Positions 59,646-64,000 of a stretch of 64,000 nucleotides of DNA are shown piece after piece. The stretch comes from Archangium violaceum (GTDB lineage Bacteria > Myxococcota > Myxococcia > Myxococcales > Myxococcaceae), in contig NZ_CP069338.1 in assembly GCF_016859125.1 (NCBI RefSeq), positions 5,829,501 to 5,893,500 of the forward strand, read 5' to 3'. The notes under the pieces were generated by a model. It did not search any database. It was not told where the DNA came from and was given only the letters and a program-made list of their open reading frames with translations. The translations under genes and the position numbers were made by a program. Within the stretch, counting starts at the first letter, position 1. Every line of letters starts with the position of its first letter.

Positions 59646-61118
59646 TTAGCGGACGATCGCGGCCATGTTCAAGGGGAGGGTGAGCTCGAAGATGGTGGCT
59701 CCCGGGGACGAGACGAGCCGCAGGTCTCCACCATGGGCCCGGGCGATTTTTCGCGACAGGGGCAACCCCAGGCCCGTGCCCTTTTCACGCGTGGTGAAGA
59801 AGGGCTCGAAGATGCGTTCGCGCTCGGCCTCCGGGATGCCAGGCCCGCTGTCCTGGACGCGGATGGCGTAGCCCTGGCGCTCGCCCCGGCCCGTCACCCG
59901 CACCCGGCCTCCGTGGGGCGAGGCCTGCACCGCGTTCTTCACCAGGTTCACCAGTGCCGCCGTCAGCAGGCTGCCGTCCGCCTCCAGCAGCGCCGGCTCC
60001 GCCTCGACCTCCACTGTCACCTCCCGGGCCGCCGCGTCCGCCGCGATCAGGCCGCTGGCCTCGTGGAGGAGATCCGGTGCCGCCACGGGCTCGCGCGAGA
60101 GCGGTTGCTCGCGGGCGAAGGCGAGGAAGTCCTCGACGATGCGCTGGAGGTACTCCGCCTCGTGTTGGATGCGTGCCACGTGCCCGGCGGCCTCCGCGTG
60201 GGCGCCCACCTTCAGGTCCTCCGCGAGGATTCCGGAGAAGAGGGAGATGCCGCCGAGGGGATTGCGCACCTCGTGGGCCACTCCGGCCAGCATCAGCTTG
60301 AGCTGCCGATCCCGGCTCTCGAGCGCCCCGCGCATCACCTCCAGCTCGCGCGCCAGCACGCCGATCTCCCGCGTGGGCTCCGGCGGCACGGGTGTCGTCA
60401 GGTCGCCCCGGCCGATGCGCAGCGCCGAGTCCATGAGCCGCCGCAGTGGGCGTGCGAGACCCCGCGCCGTGAGGATGGCCACCAGGCCCAGCACCCCGAG
60501 CGCCACCGCGCTCGCCGCCGCGAAGCTCCGGGACAGTCGCGCGAGGGGGCCGAAGAAGGCGGCGCTGCCCTCCACCGCGACCGCGCCCACGACCTCGGAC
60601 TCGCGGCGCACGGGGGCGTAGCCGGTCTTGTAGAGGCGCCCATCCGAGCCCTGGAAGAGCACCTGGCTGGCCGCGCGCTGGCCGGAGAAGACGCGGGACA
60701 GCTCCAGCCTGTCGCGTGCGAGCTCCGGGACCTCGGTGCCCACCGGGAGGCCACCGCCCACGTCCACGCGCACGCGGCCCTGCGTGTCCACCACGAAGAC
60801 CCGTCGCACGCCGCTCGCGTCGCGCACCTCGGTGAGCAGGCGGACCAGGTTGCGCCACGTGCGAGTCCCGGAGACGTCATCTCCCGGCTCGAGGGTGAGC
60901 ATTCGCTCGCCGTTGACCTGGCTGGCCGTGGCCGCGGCGATGGCCGAGAGGCTGTTGCCCAGCTCGTCCTCCAGGATGGAGCGGGCGAGGGCGTAGACCG
61001 CCGAGCCCGTGAGCGCGAGGAAGAGCAGGGTGGGCAGCAGGAAGGCCACGAGCAGGCGAGCCGAGAGCGAGCCCAGTGCGTCCTTCAAGCGGGAGGTGAG
61101 GGGGAGAGGGGTGGACAT
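59646..61118 (-). CDS. Membrane sensor histidine kinase with Cache-like sensor
   Basis: A kinase of about 490 residues: membrane segment about 22-45, an extracytoplasmic Cache-like domain (VFVVDTQGRVRVDVGGGLPV, LFQGSDGRLYKTGYAPVRRE), a second membrane segment about 195-220, HAMP, the phospho-acceptor LAGVAHEVRNPLGGISLFSG and an ATPase domain (NLVKNAVQAS, GTGLGLPLSRKIARAHGG). It has no adjacent regulator. ATG at 61118 is used; ATG at 61151 would add 11 basic residues and cannot be excluded. Confidence 0.87.
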   Translation of the reverse strand: MSTPLPLTSRLKDALGSLSARLLVAFLLPTLLFLALTGSAVYALARSILEDELGNSLSAIAAATASQVNGERMLTLEPGDDVSGTRTWRNLVRLLTEVRDASGVRRVFVVDTQGRVRVDVGGGLPVGTEVPELARDRLELSRVFSGQRAASQVLFQGSDGRLYKTGYAPVRRESEVVGAVAVEGSAAFFGPLARLSRSFAAASAVALGVLGLVAILTARGLARPLRRLMDSALRIGRGDLTTPVPPEPTREIGVLARELEVMRGALESRDRQLKLMLAGVAHEVRNPLGGISLFSGILAEDLKVGAHAEAAGHVARIQHEAEYLQRIVEDFLAFAREQPLSREPVAAPDLLHEASGLIAADAAAREVTVEVEAEPALLEADGSLLTAALVNLVKNAVQASPHGGRVRVTGRGERQGYAIRVQDSGPGIPEAERERIFEPFFTTREKGTGLGLPLSRKIARAHGGDLRLVSSPGATIFELTLPLNMAAIVR

Positions 61119-61251
61119 ACGGCGAGCGTGACGGCGGCGGGAGGGAATCATCGCATGATCCGACTGGGGAGGGCCTGGGTTTCCCGGGGTGCTCGGCCTC
61201 TACTGCGTCCTGACTCCGTGCCTGAGTGGGTGAGCGGAGCGGGAGGTGCCC

Positions 61252-62316
61252 GTGAGTGCCGCCGTCGGCTGTCCAGTCATGTCCCGGGCCGCGCGGTGTG
61301 GGGCGGCCCTGTTGCTCATATCGGTGTTCGTCGGCTGCGCCACGGCTCCCGGCACGCGGGCTTCCTCCGCCAGGGGTCGGGAGGTGCCACGGATCAGCGC
61401 GTCGCCGAACCCTGCTTCGCCGCCGAGAGTCCTCCTGGCCATGAGCGATGGTCCGCCAACGGGCGGGGAGCCCACCGGCTCGGCGCTCCAGGGCTACAAC
61501 GTCCCCGGCAAGAATCCGGATTCTCAGATGTCCTGGGAGTTCTTCCTGGGCAACGCCGCGCATCGCCTCATTGCATACATGTACGGAGTGAGCCACCCGA
61601 GCAATGAGGCCTACTACAACACCGAGACAATCCAAGCCATCGTGACGAAGACGGGACTCGGAGACGCGTCGCTATTGCAACCGCAGGAGCGCATCCTACG
61701 TCCGGACATCACCGATGTCTTTTCCCTGAGTCTCTTTGAAATCAAACCCTGGAATGAACAAGGTCTCAAGGAGGGTCGCGAGGAGGCCCGGGTCTATCTG
61801 GCCGCACTGAACCGGACCATCCTGGTTGGCAAACGCTTCACAGGTGGCACGGACTTCCAGGGAGAAACCCTGATTCGTTTCGCGCGGGGGCAGTACATCT
61901 GGCGTCTGGCGTGGCGGACCACCGAGCCAGGAGTGATCCAGTACCAGTGGACCCGCAGTCAACAGCGCTTCGAGTCCCAAGCGGTGGCGTATGAAGCCGG
62001 GCAGTGGGTGGAGCTCACCGAGCAGGAGATGCGGCAATACGGCGGGTGGTTGGGGCAGGCGGTGGAGGATATGGTCCGCCGACGCGAACGGCTTGCCACT
62101 TTCAGTGGAGCCGTGGGGATCGTCATCGAGGTCATTGGTACCGCCGCGACGGCTGTCTTCTCGGGTGAGATTTTCGGTCGGATGGGGTCGGGGACGAGCG
62201 CGCGGCAGCCCCCTACCCAGGGAGGTGGGCAGGTCATTCCCTTTCCGAGGCAACAGCCACGTACCACATCCCCGGCGCAGGTGCCCGCTGCCGCGGGGAT
62301 GTCCCTTCCTCGATGA
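61252..62316 (+). CDS. Lipoprotein with PD-(D/E)XK nuclease-like domain, candidate toxin
   Basis: A 354-residue lipoprotein with lipobox FVGC (Cys29). Residues about 90-200 carry a restriction-endonuclease-like motif set: WEFFLGNAAHRLIAYMYG, LRPDITDVFSLSLFEIKPWN (Asp152, Glu163-x-Lys165) and an amphipathic helix EGREEARVYLAALNRT. A hydrophobic stretch (SGAVGIVIEVIGTAATAVF) and a Pro/Gln-rich tail follow. With a coupled downstream gene this fits a lipoprotein nuclease toxin of the SitA kind. GTG at 61252, five bases after GGGAGG, is preferred to ATG at 61279, which lacks a ribosome site. Toxin activity is inferred. Confidence 0.55.
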   Translation: MSAAVGCPVMSRAARCGAALLLISVFVGCATAPGTRASSARGREVPRISASPNPASPPRVLLAMSDGPPTGGEPTGSALQGYNVPGKNPDSQMSWEFFLGNAAHRLIAYMYGVSHPSNEAYYNTETIQAIVTKTGLGDASLLQPQERILRPDITDVFSLSLFEIKPWNEQGLKEGREEARVYLAALNRTILVGKRFTGGTDFQGETLIRFARGQYIWRLAWRTTEPGVIQYQWTRSQQRFESQAVAYEAGQWVELTEQEMRQYGGWLGQAVEDMVRRRERLATFSGAVGIVIEVIGTAATAVFSGEIFGRMGSGTSARQPPTQGGGQVIPFPRQQPRTTSPAQVPAAAGMSLPR

Positions 62317-63146
62317 GCGCCCGCTTTGATAGGAAACGATTCATGGAGCCCGGACAGACTTCTTCGTTGCAACTGCCGTCGTTCCTGCATGGCACCTATC
62401 GCTCGATTCAGCAGAAGGCGCGGACGGAAGGCCTTCGGTGCGCCGAGCAATACAAGAAGGACGGCTTCTTCCCCGCCCCCTCGCAGATGTTGGAGGTTTC
62501 TCCTGACGAGGTGGTGTTGACACACGGCGTAGCTGACTTCCAGCATGAGCGCCCGGTCTGGCGCCTGTACATGGTGTCAGATGTCATGAGCGCGGTGTGG
62601 GAAACCCTGGACTCGTGGAACTCAATCGCCGTAAGGGACTCCTACGAGGCGTTCTTTCTCGAGATGGCTTGGGGGGCGCTGTATTTTGCGCTCGAGCAGA
62701 TGGGCCCGGTGAGCGCGCCACGAACAGCGCAGCGCCTCCAGGCAGTGCTGCGTTTCTGGGAACCGCTCCAGTCCGTGCGCTACCTCTTCAAGACTCTGGG
62801 AACTGAGCTCAGCCTGGAGGAACTCATGAAGGCCTCCTGTGGCTGGGCGATGGATGCGTGGGAGCCGGTGGGAGACGCCTCGGTGCGAACTCGCCTGGAG
62901 GCGGCAGCGGAGCGCATGGCGAGGGCGACGCGGGAGGACTGCATCGAGGCCATCTTCCGGCAATTGCCCCAGGCTCTCGCGCATGCGGGTAGATTGAAGC
63001 ACCGGCAAATATTGGCCGACCCCACCTATCAGCGTGAGCGCCTCGCCACGCTCGACTCACGGTTCTTCGAGCGGGTGTCCGGCGCACGCACGGGGGATCT
63101 GATCTGGCTGTTGGTCAATTGGGACCACGAGCTCGGGCTGCAGTAG
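62313..63146 (+). CDS. Candidate immunity protein for the upstream lipoprotein
   Basis: A 277-residue soluble, mostly helical protein without signal peptide or recognised family. Features: SLQLPSFLHGTYRSIQQKAR, VWRLYMVSDVMSAVWETLDS, RFWEPLQSVRYLFKTLG and TGDLIWLLVNWDHELGLQ. ATG at 62313 overlaps the upstream stop as ATGA, like the 49271-49274 pair. ATG at 62343, with AGGA eight bases before, is an alternative giving 267 residues. Coupling to a nuclease-like lipoprotein suggests an immunity role, but no sequence motif proves it. Confidence 0.45.
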   Translation: MSARFDRKRFMEPGQTSSLQLPSFLHGTYRSIQQKARTEGLRCAEQYKKDGFFPAPSQMLEVSPDEVVLTHGVADFQHERPVWRLYMVSDVMSAVWETLDSWNSIAVRDSYEAFFLEMAWGALYFALEQMGPVSAPRTAQRLQAVLRFWEPLQSVRYLFKTLGTELSLEELMKASCGWAMDAWEPVGDASVRTRLEAAAERMARATREDCIEAIFRQLPQALAHAGRLKHRQILADPTYQRERLATLDSRFFERVSGARTGDLIWLLVNWDHELGLQ

Positions 63147-63155
63147 GCAGCCCGC

Positions 63156-63998
63156 TCAGTCGAACATCGCTCCCAGCGCCTCGGAGAGCGTCTCGACTCC
63201 CACCACTTCCAGCTTCGTGTCCTCCAGCCGCCGCGCGCTCCCCTTCGGGATGATGGCCCGCTGGAAGCCCATCTTCGCCGCCTCGGCGAGCCGTGGCTCC
63301 ACCTGGCCCACCGCGCGCACCTCGCCCGCCAGGCCCACCTCGCCCAGCACCAGCGTGTGCGCCTCCATCGGCCGGTTCTGCAGGCTGCTCACCAGCGCCG
63401 CGCACACCGCCAGGTCGCACGCCGGCTCGGACAGCTGCATGCCTCCCGCCACGTTCACGAAGAGGTCGCACCCCACCAGTGGGATGTCCTCCTTCTTCTC
63501 CAGCACCGCCGCCAGCAGCGCCACGCGGTTGCCATCCACGCCAATGGCCGTGCGCCTCGCCGTGCCGTAGCCCGTGGGCGCCACCAGCGCCTGCACCTCC
63601 ACCAGCAGCGGCCGCGTGCCGTTCAGCGTGCACGTCACCACGCTGCCCGCCTTGCCCGCCGGCCGCTCCGCCAGGAAGAGCGCGGAAGGGTCCGGCACCT
63701 CCATCAGCCCCGCGCCCTTCATCTCGAAGACGCCAATCTCGTTCGTCGAGCCGAAGCGGTTCTTGTGCGCCCGGAGGATCCGGAAGGGGTGGCCGCGCTC
63801 GCCCTCGAAGTAGAGGACCGTGTCCACCATGTGCTCCAGCACGCGCGGGCCCGCGATGGAGCCCTCCTTCGTCACGTGCCCCACCAGGAACGTGGGCACC
63901 CCGCTGCGCTTGGCGAAGGCCATGAAGCGCCCCGCCACCTCGCGCACCTGCGAGATGCTCCCCGGCGCGCTGCCCAGCTCCGGCAGGTACATGGTCTG
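63156..63998 (-). CDS. radA: DNA repair protein RadA (5' end outside window)
   Basis: The C-terminal 280 residues of RadA/Sms, the RecA-like helicase aiding branch migration. Visible are QTMYLPELGSAPGSISQVRE, PTFLVGHVTKEGSIAGPRVL, the RadA-specific RAHKNRFGSTNEIGVFEM and the Lon-like C-terminal domain (RTAIGVDGNRVALLAAVLEK, GEVGLAGEVRAVGQVEPRLA). The zinc finger and Walker A lie beyond the right edge. The frame continues in the reverse strand to the window end, so M at 63992 is not the start. Confidence 0.95.
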   Translation of the reverse strand, partial: QTMYLPELGSAPGSISQVREVAGRFMAFAKRSGVPTFLVGHVTKEGSIAGPRVLEHMVDTVLYFEGERGHPFRILRAHKNRFGSTNEIGVFEMKGAGLMEVPDPSALFLAERPAGKAGSVVTCTLNGTRPLLVEVQALVAPTGYGTARRTAIGVDGNRVALLAAVLEKKEDIPLVGCDLFVNVAGGMQLSEPACDLAVCAALVSSLQNRPMEAHTLVLGEVGLAGEVRAVGQVEPRLAEAAKMGFQRAIIPKGSARRLEDTKLEVVGVETLSEALGAMFD

Positions 63999-64000
63999 GA

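Overview
The window is GC-rich DNA that looks like a myxobacterial chromosome, most likely from the Archangium/Cystobacter/Myxococcus side. That is an inference from gene content: many histidine kinases and sigma-54 enhancer-binding regulators, lipoprotein toxin-like genes paired with candidate immunity genes, a lysine-rich tail on RsfS, and TPR-transglutaminase proteins. No rRNA, tRNA or CRISPR array was found.

Left part (1 to 18.5 kb) is a xylan-degradation island. It holds a lipoprotein tannase/feruloyl esterase whose 5' end lies outside the window, a ROK-family XylR-like regulator, and an operon xylF-xylH-xylG-xylB-xylA-GH43. Next come a CE1 esterase with FN3 and CBM2 modules, a GH10 xylanase with repeat modules, and a GH11 xylanase. 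Together these cover removal of side chains, cleavage of the backbone, import of xylose through an ABC transporter, isomerisation to xylulose and phosphorylation. A consensus-like promoter overlapped by a palindromic operator precedes xylF. A 13-bp-stem hairpin separates xylF from the permease gene.

The island lies among four decayed IS91-family elements (A at 1.7 kb, B at 18.5 kb, C at 20.3 kb, D at 23.6 kb). All have the same orientation and share one terminal sequence. Around them are broken genes: a nonsense-mutated and truncated secreted protein, and fragments of a PEP-mutase family enzyme, an alcohol dehydrogenase, an alpha/beta hydrolase, a VOC protein, a GST and an ExbB/TolQ protein. 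A CBS-domain gene and an FAD monooxygenase are intact within this debris.

From 25 to 47.7 kb the DNA is compact and chromosome-like. It contains an NtrYX-like two-component pair with a small upstream gene, a membrane protein, a fused trehalose synthase/phosphatase (OtsA-OtsB), a histidine kinase, a 1228-residue TPR/DUF3857/transglutaminase protein, DUF2087, ComF, phosphofructokinase, a gutted histidine kinase, an RtcB-type RNA ligase, the proA-rsfS-rlmH cluster, and several small envelope proteins.

From 47.9 kb to the end two lipoprotein gene pairs stand out: 51.3-47.9 kb on the minus strand and 61.3-63.1 kb on the plus strand. In each, a lipoprotein with a candidate PD-(D/E)XK nuclease-like segment overlaps by ATGA the start of a soluble, unrelated downstream gene. 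That architecture resembles the SitA/SitI toxins that myxobacteria deliver by outer-membrane exchange. Between the pairs are a sigma-54 regulator, a NUDIX hydrolase, an aldo/keto reductase and a block of three large sensor kinases with one receiver. The window ends inside radA.
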